DNA from: Ramazzottius varieornatus
Lineage: Eukaryota; Tardigrada; Eutardigrada; Parachela; Ramazzottiidae
Assembly: GCA_001949185.1 (NCBI GenBank)
Contig: BDGG01000009.1
Span: 617,347 to 681,346 of the forward strand
Length of the DNA: 64,000 nucleotides
Reading direction: 5' to 3'
In this document: positions 44,589 to 56,900 of the stretch, in pieces
Layout: every line of letters starts with the position of its first letter
Position numbering within the stretch: the stretch's first letter is position 1
Translations under genes and position numbers: made by a program
Notes under the pieces: model-generated
Database searches by the model: none
Told to the model about the DNA's origin: nothing
Seen by the model: the letters and a program-made list of their open reading frames with translations, nothing else

Positions 44589-45164
44589 TACTGTGATTCT
44601 CGACACGATAAAGTTCCTCGAAAACATGCATCACAATGCAAGAAGCAAATGTGATGCAAATTCTCTTTGCTTGAACTTGAACGTGATTAGGGTTCTTGCG
44701 ATCTCTCTGATGCATTCCTTCATTGTCTGGGTCGGCCCCGGTGGATATGAGCAAAAAGTGTTCGGCGGAAGCTGCATGTCTGGTGGAATGGGACGTCGAG
44801 TAAGAGGCAATCATCGATTTTTCACGCTTGACTGCTCGGAAAAACAGCAACTGCTGGGAAGAGTGAGTGAGTGAGTGGGCGCCCGGCGATCCATAACCTT
44901 GTACGTGACCCGTTGAGAAAAGCATTTTCCACTTTATTGCCGTTCATTTAGCTTTCATACACCCCAATGAAGCCTTGCAGGAGACATCACTGCGATGTGG
45001 TGCCGAACCAGCAGTTACGCCGTGAAACCCCGCGCTCATCCAGGCATCAGATCTACCTACGAGCTCTTTAACCGCAGCAACTTTAACACACCGGCAGTGA
45101 TGGAAAGGATCGACTGACTTTTCTTCTGGGAAGCTGATCGAACAATCGAAACTGGGGATCGGCT

Positions 45165-45380
45165 GGCTGTTTAGCATGCTAGAGTCTCGTTCATTATGCA
45201 AGCCAATCAGAAGCTTTGCAACCGCAAGTTGATGTCGGTTGGTTGACCATTCAGCAGGCTAGAGTCTCGCTCTTTGCCAGCATCAGATCAACCACCAGTT
45301 CCGTAACCGGAGGTTGTTGTTGGTTGGTTGGTTCGGTGGTGAGGAGGCTAGAGTCTCGTTCGTTATCGGACTTCACCAGA
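45165..45380. repeat. Three diverged tandem repeats
   Basis: GCTAGAGTCTCGNTC recurs at about 45178, 45258 and 45347, interspersed with GGTTGGTTG and AACCGNAAG blocks. The units are 80-90 bp and clearly diverged. Confidence 0.75.
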
Positions 45381-45401
45381 CAAGTCTTCCATAGTTATCA
45401 G

Positions 45402-48400
45402 CTAGTCCACACTGGCAGCGTCGTCATCGCCCAGTCTTTTGCGGATGCGGCATTTGACGCACAGCGACCAGAGGAACTGCGCCAGGCAGCGCCGGAAGCG
45501 GCGGCTCATCAAACAGTAAATGGGGAACCTCCAGCAACACCCACTGATGCCCGTCCACAAGCAGGCAAAATGCAGATAGGGAATGTCGCCAACTTTTCTT
45601 TGGCTTATTCTCTCGTATGCCAAGAGCGCGAACCAGGGCAACCAGCCGAGAGCAAACGTCACGATAATCGCAAATGACATTCGATGGGTGGGATTGTACA
45701 AGTTCTCCGTCGTGGAAGTCAGCGCTTCTTTCTCCTATCATCCAAATCAAGGTTTGTTAGCCAATTGTACACCTTTGCTAGTCTAACGGGAAGATAAACA
45801 TGATCACGCATCAAACCCCGCCTAATATCGATATTCGATCAACGGATTTCCGAAGTGTCAAAACTAACACACTGCATCAGTCAGGTCGAAAAAGTCCCCA
45901 TGTGATAAAGCCTATTCCAATCACACTCTACTTCCTGTGGATCCACTAAATTTTTTCAGAACTCTTTCACCCGCTCTCATATCAAACTAATCCGACATCC
46001 TATGTTCTCGGATTTGAATTGCAAAATTGACTTAAAATTGAAATCCAACTTGGAAGGTCGGCAAAAAAACGTACTCGTACAGTATGATCGACTCAAGTGG
46101 CGCACGTTCTCATTGTTGCTGGCTGAGAGCGTGTGCCACTCAAGACGGCGATGACTGCTTTCTCATGTTGCGCATGTTGTAAGTTTGTTAACTGGAAGCG
46201 TGCGCCACTTGCGATAACGACCTTGTACGTTTCGTTTCCCGGGTCATATAAACCCCGTCCCAGCCACCTTGCTACCACCTGGCATTTCGGCCACAAAAAT
46301 TCAGATTCTGAAAAATTTCGTGCATGAATTTTCATTCTGAAAATTAATCTAAACAAACGTACAAGTATCTTAGCAGTCGGGAAACATTGAGAAAGACCAG
46401 AAAAGATTTTAAGTAGCTTGGCAAACGAATTAAAACCGTGAAAAGTCATTTCAGTCAAAATTTCTAGCTCTTTTTGGGAACGACAGATTCACATTTCCAG
46501 CCATTTTTTCTGTAACTTGGTTCGTGTCCTGATTATTTTCGGCAACAGTACCTCAGAACTTCAACGGAGAACTGAAAAATCAATTTTCGAAAACGGCTCC
46601 GAAAACTGCGAAAACTGGTATGTTTTCTCCTTCGCTCCTTTCCTGACCCTATCTCGGTTTCTACTTTCCGTGAGTTGATTTCTGGCCAGTATTTTGTGGG
46701 AAGGAAGCGAAATTAATGTTGAAACAGGGAAAATTCGTTTCGGAGTTGAGAGATGATCGCGTCGAGAAAGCCATGATTCTAAGAGTGGTAGCAAGTTGGC
46801 TGGGAGAGGCTGTATTATCTGTTCACATTCTGCTAAAATTCGGATCTCCGAAATCTGGGGTCGACTGTACAGTAAGGATAAGTTCGATCACAGAGACCAA
46901 CCACAAGTGGGACGGATACTTGGGTTTCCAAACAGCGCAAAGTACCTGACGTACTTGGTCTTTGATATCTCGTTTCAGTTCGGCCATCTCCTTCAGCACG
47001 TGGTAATAGCAATAGCACATGGTGGTGATGGTGGGCCCCAGAATGAGGGTGAGCAAAGTAATGGAATACGCCAAGGTGGAGGACAAGTTGAGCACGCAAA
47101 GGTCGACGCTGGCAATGAACCTGCAAAGCCGTGCACCAAAATGGTCAATAAATCGCAAAACAGGATAATTAGCGAGACCACTAAATAGTGGGGACCAAAG
47201 CTGACGAAAGTGTGAAATGGCCTCTTACGTGACTTGGTTTGTGGCAAATAACGTTGGCGAACAGAGGACTATCGATGTGACCCATGTGAACACAACCTGG
47301 AAGAATAGGGCGGCTATATCAGCAAGCTTGGTTCGGAATATGGATTGACATCCCCAACAATGGAAGGCCGTCAATTCAAGGAGACAAATACCCAACACTG
47401 GCAACGGATCCGTGTCTGAATGGCTTCATAACGCGTTGGCTTCCGGATGGCTAAATATCTAGCGCGAAAGAGAGAAAAAACGTGCAGGTTATTTGGACAG
47501 AATATTCTCCCATTCCCTTCATTGGCCGTGAAGTATCGAGTTCTACGAACCCTCAACGAGCCTTGTTTGCATATAAAGAGCGAGTAAATTGACTGTCTAC
47601 TGTCTGGCCGTTCGTGATATGGCCTTTTTGTGTGCATGTTTAGTCTGTCGGGTGTTGTACAAGCAGCAAAAGGACAACATGGGGGACCTGGACAAAAAGC
47701 AATCACAAAGACCCTGCAACGGCCTGACATACCTGTCGACCGATATCCATCCCAGCGTATAAATAGCCACGGCCCATAACGTCACCTCCACGTACGCTGA
47801 AAATACAAATCTCAATTTTATAAAAGAATTTACTAGGTGGTTCCTCATGAAATATTGAGTTAATTTTCATGGAACCAAATGAACGTCAGCTAACGATTCC
47901 AGCCAGATCGTCATCTCAAATGGCGCGCATTATAGGTGTTATTGGCTGAAAGCCTGCGTCACTTGAAAGAGCTGGGCAAGATCGTTTTCTCAAGTGGCGC
48001 ATTTTTGCACTGTAATTGGCTGAGAGAGTGCGCCATATGGAAACCGATCGAAGTGAATTTGTTTGCCGACGGTCCGAAAACGAAAAAAACCCAGTTTTTC
48101 TCACCTGTTAATTTGCATACTGCTGGTCCGTACCTAAAATTACGAAAGAATTATAGTGGTAAGGAATTTCGATTAATGTGCTGGATGAATTGAGCAAATG
48201 GTTGCTTACGGCCATTCTCCGTAAAGGGCAGGAAAGATGGATAGCGGTGTCAGGAATACCCCAGTGGCCAGATCAGCTCCAGCGAGCGATAGGATAAAAT
48301 ATCCAATCATGGAGTGTGAATGTACAGAGGCCGACATGGAACAAATAATCAAAACGTTAAAGAGAATAATGAAAAGTGTGATGACCCCAACGACGATGGC

Positions 48401-48505
48401 TTTGGTAGTCGAAGGGTCGGCGCGGTCCGTCACGGAGACCAGGGATAGAAAATCCGTGGTCAGTGCCGAATAGTTGGCCACCGCTTCCGAGAAGTTATTC
48501 CGCAT
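45402..48505 (-). CDS. Rhodopsin-like (class A) orphan GPCR (340 aa)
   Basis: Seven exons in transcript order: 48505-48210, 48133-48105 (29 nt), 47796-47733, 47458-47392, 47296-47229, 47120-46955 and 45734-45402, 341 codons with all phases matching. The N-terminus has two N-glycosylation sites (N4, N11). TM1 has N50 (LFNVLIICS), TM2 has D78 (LAGADLATG), Cys105 precedes TM3, and SVDRY gives the DRY motif at 129-131. The loop LAIRKPTRYEAIQTR and the TM4 Trp follow. TM6 reads FALGWLPWF, so the CWxP cysteine is Gly. TM7 reads GCCWRFPIYCLM, which lacks the Asn of NPxxY and shortens the spacing. A basic tail (RRFRRCL) forms helix 8. The RKP-RYE loop recalls orphan amine-like or GPR21/52-like receptors. 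The ligand is unknown. Confidence 0.88.
46052..46246. mobile_element. Fold-back MITE, double hairpin (GPCR last intron)
   Basis: GGAAGGTCGGCAAAAAAACG at the left and GTACGTTTCGTTTCCCGGGT at the right. The first core is CAAGTGGCGCACGTTCTC/GAGAGCGTGTGCCACTC; the second is half degenerate. Confidence 0.8.
47882..48075. mobile_element. Fold-back MITE, double hairpin (GPCR intron 2)
   Basis: Cores CTCAAATGGCGCGCAT/AGCCTGCGTCACTTG and CTCAAGTGGCGCATTT/AGTGCGCCATATG lie in tandem. The right end is TTTGTTTGCCGACGGTCC. Confidence 0.75.
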
Positions 48506-49842
48506 TTTTCAAACGATTACTGAATATTTCCGAAGGATAATTGACACATCGGGCCAGTCCATATGGGTGATAAAACGCCCCTCAGATATTTAGGCTGTAA
48601 TTTGAGTCGGCATATCTCATAGCATGGAAAAATAAACAAGCGGGATTGATATTTATACAACCACAGTATCTCATTGGAACGGCCAGATGGAGAGAAGAAG
48701 TGAGTGAGTGAGCGAGGCATGGGGATGCATCATCCGCTTAGCCAGGAAAGGAATGTCGGAAGAAGTGCCGGGGTTAACCGGCGCATAATTACTGCGTCAA
48801 GGCATGGAAACCGCACCACCACCGAGCCGACGCACCCCCAGCGCAAATAGGCGAACGATGATGATGGAACACGGCGCGGAAAAGCTAGAAGTTGTGTGAC
48901 TGGATAGATATAGATCACTTCCGTAGGTTCTCGGGCTGGTAGGAGCTCTGTCTGTTGTGCTGATGGATGGATGGGAGAACAAGGCTGCAGCGCTATTTGC
49001 TTATTCATATCCCTGCGCGTTGCCTATCCATTAATTTACTGCAAGGAGCTTCCCTGTCTGTCCACCGAGGACCAATTCAGCACTGAACAGCGATACAACA
49101 CGCATGCTTAGTCCTGGCGGGATCGTGAAGATGCATACAGAGGACATTATCGCCCAAGCCTGAATATCCTACGCACTCGTAGATAAACAGGCTATTATTC
49201 CACGCGTCGTCCTTCCTTTCTGCAACAGGAAAGACATTTTGTGTATGTATGGTCCTTGCTTGTACTGGGGAGTTGCGCGGTTGTGTTCAAGTATGCATGT
49301 TGTACATGGATCCCTGGGAGAGAAAGATGAAGCATCAACTTCACAATTACACAATCTACGCCACGCCATGTTGAACAAGGAAGTGCCAGCGCCATATCGA
49401 TTTCCCATTCGGCCATCTGTGTTATTGGCAGGAAAGGCAGGAATGTGAGGACCCACCGCCATCCAGTCTTTGGGTCGTGATCGTCAAAAGCATCATCAAA
49501 CACAACTGAAACAAGCGTTTGACTAAAACACTGTGGATGAGATGACTCTTGCTGCTCCGATCGGAAAGACCGATACGTCATCCTCAACGTACCAACACTC
49601 GATAGCTTCCAAAGCTCTTCCATGGAGCCATCAAATGATAAATGACCAGTCGCGATGACAGGCGTGTCGGACGGCTGATTGCATGCTAAACGAGGAAACT
49701 CACTTCCTGACCACCCAACGTCCTTCCTGCCTTCACTGCACTTCCTTCCTTCTTGATGTCAATCCGCGGACCGAACATCCCCAAATGCTGTCAAGCCTAT
49801 CACGAAGCAGAAGAAATGCACTTTGACATAATAACACACGAA
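48506..49842. other. Upstream region of the GPCR
   Basis: It holds the 5' side of the receptor. A minus-strand open stretch of 142 codons near 49195-49623 has no recognisable similarity and no convincing splice partner, so it is not called as a gene. GAGTGAGTGAG-type simple sequence occurs near 48700. Confidence 0.35.
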
Positions 49843-50035
49843 GGGACATTGGCAAATGAGTGTTTATAAAGTGGCGCAAACTTTCAGCCAGTAACACTGG
49901 CAACGTGCGTCACTTGCAAAGATACTCAAACTGGACAAGATCGGTTTTCCAAGTGGCGCACACTCATGAATAATAACAATGAAAAAGTGCGCCACTTCAG
50001 ATAACGACATCGGTGAAATCATTTGCCGACGTCCC
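49843..50035. mobile_element. Fold-back MITE, double hairpin, full length (intergenic, 193 bp)
   Basis: It runs from GGGACATTGGCAAATGAG to GAAATCATTTGCCGACGTCC plus a final C. Two separate inner hairpins are clear (AAGTGGCGCAAAC/AACGTGCGTCACTTG and CCAAGTGGCGCACAC/AAGTGCGCCACTTC). Confidence 0.85.
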
Positions 50036-52318
50036 AAATGACAACTACGATAGGGATATTGAACGCCTCGTTTTTCCAGCTTTCGAAATAAAACTAAATT
50101 CTAATATTTTTCTCTTTTCATGTTTTGCCAGAGTGTGGTCTGTCCCATTGGCCAGAAACATTTCCTGTATTTTCACGCCCAAATGAGCGTGGGAAGTTAC
50201 AGTGCACCACGCAACGAACGACCAAGAAGATTCATACGATCCTGCGGATTCCGTCCACGCATTGCTGTAATTCTGCGACATTATTATCCGCCTTCGCTAA
50301 GCCCCTAGTGCCCGTGGGACGAAAGACTATGCGAAAAGTACCAATAGGTCAGCCGTAAAAGCTCGCCCCGAGCGCGCCCACGTAATCGACTTCCATAGCG
50401 TATTTTTATGTGCCATGCAAACGACTTCCTTTGGTTCCTTGCACATCCAGCTACTGTACATTCAGTTTCCGGACAAGTCCCCCTCGTTAATATTATACGG
50501 GAGAGAAAATTTTCAGATCGTTACGAAAGTGTTTCTCGAGAACAAGCTGATCATCATTAAATTTGCGGTTTGCGCATACTGCGACGGATACAGCACAGAA
50601 TGTGATCGATTGACGCGTCACTTTCGAAACAATTTCCCTACAAATAAGGCTCCTGCAAGTTTCGACCGTTTCAGTTTTTAATGATACCCTGCAAACATTC
50701 CACCAGTAGCTTCTATCGTTCGTCATCAGCTTCCGGCAGTCAGTATGTATCCTGCTAGTGAATGGAGAAATACTCTTTCCATAAGTCCCTGAAGCCATGA
50801 AAAACAGATGGCTTTCACCCAGCAAACTCATTAAGCCGGATATTAGTCTGGGTCTTCCACAGCGATACCAGACATCGGAAACGACGCGCTTCATGTACTG
50901 AGCTTTCTGGAAAGACTGCAGTTAGTTCTCTTTCCAGATGATCGGCCATTTAGGAAGCGTGGCAAACAAGCACACCAATACTGCTGTTGATGCCTCATAA
51001 ATCAACGATCTCGTCCAGTGCTTGATTGTTTCCCCACGTAGCGCACGTTGTCGGCGCTGATGGCTGGAAGCGTGCGCCACATGAAAAAAAGAAATTGTGT
51101 AGTTTGTTGGCCCCGAGCTTTTTATGGTTCAACAAGACTTGCCGGACTATCTGGAGAAGAGGAATATGTGACATATGAACCAAAGTCAGACGAGCGGCTC
51201 TCCTGTTTTGTGGAAGACCAGAAACGAATTTTCCCGAGAGGTTGCAAGGAGCCGTGTTTCCGGCGCTCTTGTCAGTGCAGGTCATTAACTATGCAAAGAT
51301 CTCGATAACTTGACATGCAGTCCAGATAATTTCCTTTGACAGTTTGCCATGGGCTCGCATACTTCTCCAAAGTCCGCTGTGGCCCAAAGTGCGGTTTACA
51401 GTGCGTCAGTGTACCACTTACAACCCCAAAAGAATCCAGCCAGCCCGGAATAATTCACTTATTAATCAATCTAATTCTCAAGCTGTCACGATCGATATGA
51501 GGGGAAACTGCAGTGACGTCAGGCTGAATTAGCAGGAAATTTCTGGGATGAGGGTATTAGGCAGATCGCCTCGCCGGCATCTGCCATCAGTCATCAGGGC
51601 CAACGCAAAAATGAGTACCTTCAGCCATAACATTTTCAGTCAGCGGCAACATGCTCCGAAACCTCAACCCAATCACGAGGCCTTCTCAAAATTCAGAGCC
51701 GAGAACCCGAGATGGCGTTTTTTCCATTGAAAAGCTTGCTGTGACGCATAATTACTGTTTGATCAATTGTGCCCATTATCATTTTATATTTCAATAATTT
51801 TTCCTCGAGTCTCGCAAAAGGAGATGGAATCCTTCCCACCAGAATTCATATGCTAACAAAATTCGAGTTGAGTTTTTCCGGTTGAAGAGAATGGGCCATT
51901 GAACTCTGGTCATGTGGCGCAGACACCTCGCCGTTGTCGCCGTAAAGAGCTCCCGGCAAAATCAGCTCTTTGCCATTGAGCCAGCTGCCGAGTCTTCGCC
52001 GTCATCTTTGGGGCTAAGGCGAAGGCCGCTACACTGACATCACACACTACTAAAGGTCGGAGACATAAAGTCTACACAAAAACAAACACAGAAGCCTGTG
52101 AAAAAAATCAAAGACATTTTTTATGCTGCATTCTTCTGCGCTTCAATTAGGACAGCGGTGCGTTGCGTACACAACCAGAGTTCTTCGCTGTGGTTCGGAT
52201 CTTCAGAGACGGTGAGAGAAGCAAACGCCGTACATGACGTAAACAAGCTACGACATGGCGTATGCATATGTTGACATTGATTCTTTCGGTACGGACAAGT
52301 TTCCGCATCATCGAATAA
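50036..52318. other. Intergenic region, 2.3 kb
   Basis: One fold-back element (50952-51118) is present. The rest shows only short open stretches without splice logic or recognisable similarity. The promoter of the ZP-N-like gene lies at the right end. Confidence 0.4.
50952..51118. mobile_element. Fold-back MITE, degenerate
   Basis: The core CCCCACGTAGCGCACGTT pairs with AGCGTGCGCCACATG. A GTTTGTTGGCCCCGAGC right arm and a weak left half suggest an eroded double copy. Confidence 0.6.
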
Positions 52319-53210
52319 ATGGACAAGCTAAATGTCTCATTACTTCGGTCGCTGATGATTCTTCTTCCTGTTGCTGCCATTTTTGCAAAAGGCGAAACTC
52401 TGAAGGGTAACAAATTTTCGCCCATGTTACCACTCGCTAAAAACCAGCTAGTCTCATCTACTGTATACCGGTATCAGCAGGTTAAAATCCCATTTCATCT
52501 TCATTCTAGTTTCACGATGCTCCGGCGAAGGCATGGATGTAACGCTGACCGGACCCTTTCAAGGACTCCTCACGGGTACGTAGACGCCTCCCCACCAACT
52601 CAAATGTATGCTCAGTGCACAGTTTTGAAGATGCTCAACCAAGCGCCTGTTTTTAGTGAAGGGAACATCCTGTCAGGTCGAAGTCCGATTGATGGATTCA
52701 TCCCCCATCATGTTCTTCGTGCCGTACGGTGAAAAATGCGCCATCAAAGTGGACTACCTCGTACGTTTCGAAATATTTGAAAGTACGGCAAACCAACTCC
52801 GCCAGATTGTTTTATCAAGTGGCGTACCCTCTCAGTTTCATAAGCTGGGAGAGTGCGCCACTTGGTAAAAGCGACTGTGTCGCATTTCTTCCCCGATCTC
52901 TCGTCTGTGTGCCTACACGCTTATACACAATTGTGAGATAACTATTATGAAGATGATCCTTCTGCAGGGTCGAGCATTGTTCACCTTGCTAATCTCGGAA
53001 CAAAAGACTGGCGACCTGGGCCACAAAATCTATTATGACGTCAAGGAGCGGACCATGCTTTGTCAGTATTACGTCAACGCGGCACTCAACATAGCTTCCG
53101 ATCCTCGATTAGGAACCGGAAAACTATCCAATGAGATCGTGGCGCTCGAAAGAAGCTTCTACCCAGTCTTCCCTGGAGTCTTTCAGTCAAACATTCTACA
53201 GATAGAATAA
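52319..53210 (+). CDS. Secreted ZP-N-like single-domain protein (166 aa)
   Basis: Exons are 52319-52406, 52510-52575, 52657-52760 and 52968-53210, 167 codons with matching phases. A signal peptide (MDKLNVSLLRSLMILLPVAA) precedes RCSGEGMDVTLTGPFQGLL, which matches the usual opening of a zona-pellucida N domain (cysteine, then GMxVxLT and a FxGxL strand). SCQVEVRL, VPYGEKCAIKVDYL and TMLCQYYV follow, giving four cysteines in the order expected for the two ZP-N disulfides. The protein ends soon after this domain: no ZP-C half, consensus furin site or membrane anchor is present. ZP-N alone can polymerise or bind partners in matrices. That role here is inferred. The fold assignment rests on the pattern only. 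Confidence 0.7.
52785..52905. mobile_element. Fold-back MITE, single hairpin (ZP-N-like gene intron 3)
   Basis: Left arm TACGGCAAACCAACTCCGCC, core TCAAGTGGCGTACCCTCTC/GGGAGAGTGCGCCACTTGG, eroded right arm ending CCCCGATCTCTC. Confidence 0.75.
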
Positions 53211-53966
53211 GCTCGTATATTATCAAGCAACTTCAAGCTGACCAATGGTTTATGAGCACAAAGATGGACCGACGTTTTTACGGCTTCCAGCAAGAATAGT
53301 TGTAACCTTAATGTTCTAACCTCTTTTCTTGTCTGAAAATTTTTATTTACGACCGGCTATCGGTTGTGACAAATCACTTTCGGCCTATTAAAGGTATGCT
53401 GTCCGGTGGTTAGTGGCACTTCTCTCTACGCTCAGCGTATCAATAAGCCTGTAATCAAAGGCGAAAGGCGATATTTTTTTGACACGTAATCTGACCGTGA
53501 AGTTATGATTAAGGCAGAGCCACACGGCGTGAGTTTTCTCGTCGACGGTCCGTGCAGCTCGCCTTCTGACCAGCAAGAGATCGAGCCACGCCTGCTAATG
53601 GCCATTCGGTCAGCCATCACTTTTCCTCATCAACTGACCCTCTTCTTCTTCACCAAACGGCAATGAATATTTTACCAAAGCTTTTAGACGACGTGCGGCA
53701 CTTAATTCGCAAGGTATCAGTCACAGTAGGCGGCTATTAGCTCTTGCTTTGCGAGAGAACCCAGAAGTCACCGATCGAGAAAGATCTTTTGACAGCTAGA
53801 ACCTTCCGTCAACTAGCTGCTTCACTGCCTCATATTATCCGTCTGACATTCTGTCGCTTCTTTTATTTGTTCTGCGGAGTGAGTGCGAAGGCGGATATTG
53901 TTTGGTGACTTGGGGGCAGCTAGCCAAGACATCACCAAGTGGAATACCTGTGGTCATCCCTCCATC
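53211..53966. other. Intergenic region before the VWC/DOMON/Kunitz gene
   Basis: This is the 3' flank of the ZP-N-like gene and the promoter of the large secreted protein. No repeat or gene is supported. Confidence 0.4.
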
Positions 53967-56900
53967 ATGGCGCGGTCCGTCGACAGGATATGGATGCACA
54001 GAAAGTGGAGCCTACTTGTTGTCCTACTATCCCTGTCCAAATCTCACGGCCAATTTAACCAGTTCCCCCAGAATATTGATAACTCTGGAGCTAACCCCTT
54101 CAACAAACCTTTCAGTGATCCCTTCAGCAACTTCCAAGCCCCAGGTAACCAGCACAGCAAGCTAGACATCAAATTAATCAGGGATTCCAGCGAATAATTT
54201 CACCCAGATTAATTCACGCATGCTCTCGGCCAATTACAGTGTAAGCGTGCTCCACTTGGGATAACGATTTGGGAAACTATTTTACCGACGTTTCCTTTCC
54301 CGTTTCAGCAACACTTCTTATTCGTAAATGTTCGAGAGCGGAAACGTAAAAAGTATCTACGAATCTGATTTTGCAATGACTTAAAGTTATTAAACTGGCA
54401 TCAGGCAAACTCATCACAACTCGTTCTATTTCGTGTAGCACTTTTCTGCGAGCTTTTTTCCTACGATTTATCGTGATGATATCACTCAATTTTGATCCTG
54501 AGAAAGCTTTCATACATTCTCCTCTACGTTGCCTAAATTTTCCATTTTCTGTTCTTGAAGAACCAAAGCTGAATCTGAACGACCAAAGACCGGACTATGT
54601 ACCGCATGAGTCTCCTTCGCAGTATCGCGACAGCGCGTTTGAAGACCGTCAACTTCCGGGTTCAGCAGATGGCTTCAGTTTGCCGGGCAATCAATTTACC
54701 GGTCAAGCTGAACCTGCGCAACAGTTCGGCATGCCTGAAATGCGCCAGCTGCCGCTGCCCCAGCTGCCCAGTCCCGGTGTTCAGCAGTTCCCCAACGTCC
54801 AGCTGCCCAACTTCCAAGAGCCTCAGTTCCAAATCCCCCAACAAAACTTTGGCGGTCTCCCTGACACCATGAACAGTGGTGGTTTCGGTAACGGTGGTTT
54901 CGGTAACGGTGGTTTCGGTAGCGGTGGCTTCGGTAACGGTGGCTTCAATGCCGGACCAGGCTGGCCCACCAACAACCCTCAAGGCGGACAAGCCATGGGA
55001 CCAGTGGGCGCTGGACAGTTCGAAGTACCCGGCATGCAAGGCCAGAACCCCATGCAGCAAATCAATCAAGGCAGTCAGATGGACTTTAGTGGTCAACCCA
55101 TCAACCAACAGTTTCAACAGAACCAATTTCAGCCACAGGCCAATACCGATGATCGACCACGCTTCCAAGCAGGTCGACCTCAGCAACGAAACAACCAGTT
55201 CGGACAACCGGCCGAACAGCAACAGTTGCAAGAACAACAGCAAGAGTTTAAGGGTGAACAAAACTCATTCAATGGGGAAATTTCCACCGCGGCGGACAAT
55301 AATCCAGCCATGGTTGGCTCCGTCAAGGTTGTGCCGATGGAAGTTGGGCCACTAAGCTCGCGACGCAATCGTAACCGCAACAAGCAACCCGACAACGAGA
55401 ACCCGGAACAAGGTAACGAAGAGATCGCCACGCCTTCATCGATACCTGAAGGCCTGAAAGAAATCTCCAGCCATGGCGGTATGCCCGATTGCGGCTTCCA
55501 CGGACTAGAGACCTGGCAGAAGAGTCCTTGTGAAACCTGCTCGTGCCGCAAGGGTATCACCACCTGTAAGAAACTGGAGTGCGAAGAGAAACCTGACGAT
55601 TCGTCATGCATCCCTGTCTACAAACTCAGCAACTGCTGTCCGACTTTCCAGTGCTGTAAGTATCAAAGCTTCATTCGACAACCATTGGCTATAAAACACT
55701 AAAATAATTTCCAAGTAGCATTGTTAACCTGGAAAAATTACGGAGAAAGTGCGTTACGGATCAATTTCGTCACGGTGTTTGGACATGCAGATGAAAACCA
55801 TAGAAAAAAACACTCGTTTCTTATTTTTACTTCCCACTTGAATATTCAAGGTTTAATGGATTGGTTCAATTATATTTTACTGTGTTTTTATAGCGAACAA
55901 TACTTCTCGCGGTGAGCTGCCCACGGTGGACGCCCAGCCTTTGAAAGGTATGAACCTTCACTTCGAATTCAACTGGGAGGTCAGCAGACCGAACGCACAA
56001 GATCGTCGTCGTCTAAGTGGCGTACGTCAACGTTGTTACTGGCTGAGCCATGCGCCACTTGGAAGAGAAACGGTCTTGTCGAGTTATTTTCCCCAGTGGC
56101 GCACGTTGCCGCTATTACTGGCTGAAAGTGTACGCCACTTAAACATAACCTCGAACGTTTCGTTTGCCGACCTCCCTTTTCGAAGCATGACAGTAAAAAG
56201 CGAGATCATTAAAAAATTAGCCATCCTATTCTCGTTTGTAGAAGGTGATCCTTGCACCGAGGTTGGAAAATTCCTACCCACCTCCATTGTCTCGCCTTGT
56301 TCTGCCTGTAAATGCAACAACAAGTTCCAGATTCAATGTAAGGAAATCAGTTGTCCGCCTCGCCCTCGCGATCGAGCATGCAAGGAGCGTCTTCCGAAGA
56401 ACCCTACTGTCTGCTGCGCCGAGTACAATTGCCCAAGTAAGCAGAACATGACAAAATAACAAAAGAGTCAACAAGCAGCCATAGGCTATTTGAATAACCT
56501 CCATTCATAACGACACAGCTAATGTCGTGTTGTGATGCAGGAACTACCACGTTGGCATCTGTCAGTGAAGACGGCACGGACGAGGAAGCGGACACTAGCG
56601 CTGATGACAACGTTTCTGCCGGCAACCAATTTGCCAATGCGGGCCAGGTTCTTAGCAGCCAAGATGCTACTACCACGGCCGAACCCACAACACCACTTGT
56701 CTTTTCACGCCGCACTCGTGCTCGGTCAACCACCACCACACAAGCGTCGACTGAAGGTACCGAAGAGTACGTCGATGGAGAGGAAGATCTTGAAGCTTCT
56801 TCCACAAGCACCAGTACCACGACAACTACGACCACTGCCCGAAGAACCCAGCCTAGAAGACGAACTTCTACTACCTCGACCATCACCAGTACCGCAGAAA

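Larger units (their letters stand above)
43979..45401. other. Convergent intergenic region
   Basis: This is the 3' flank of the YLPP gene and of the minus-strand GPCR. It holds a palindromic GGCC-type element (44434-44588) and diverged tandem repeats (45165-45380). No gene is supported. Confidence 0.4.

Noticed and set aside
44593-44874. 93-codon plus-strand frame after the GGCC-type element
   Set aside because: It starts in flanking sequence of the element, shows no similarity and has no splice context.
49195-49623. 142-codon open frame on the minus strand
   Set aside because: No recognisable similarity, no codon or composition signature, and no convincing donor or acceptor linking it to another exon.
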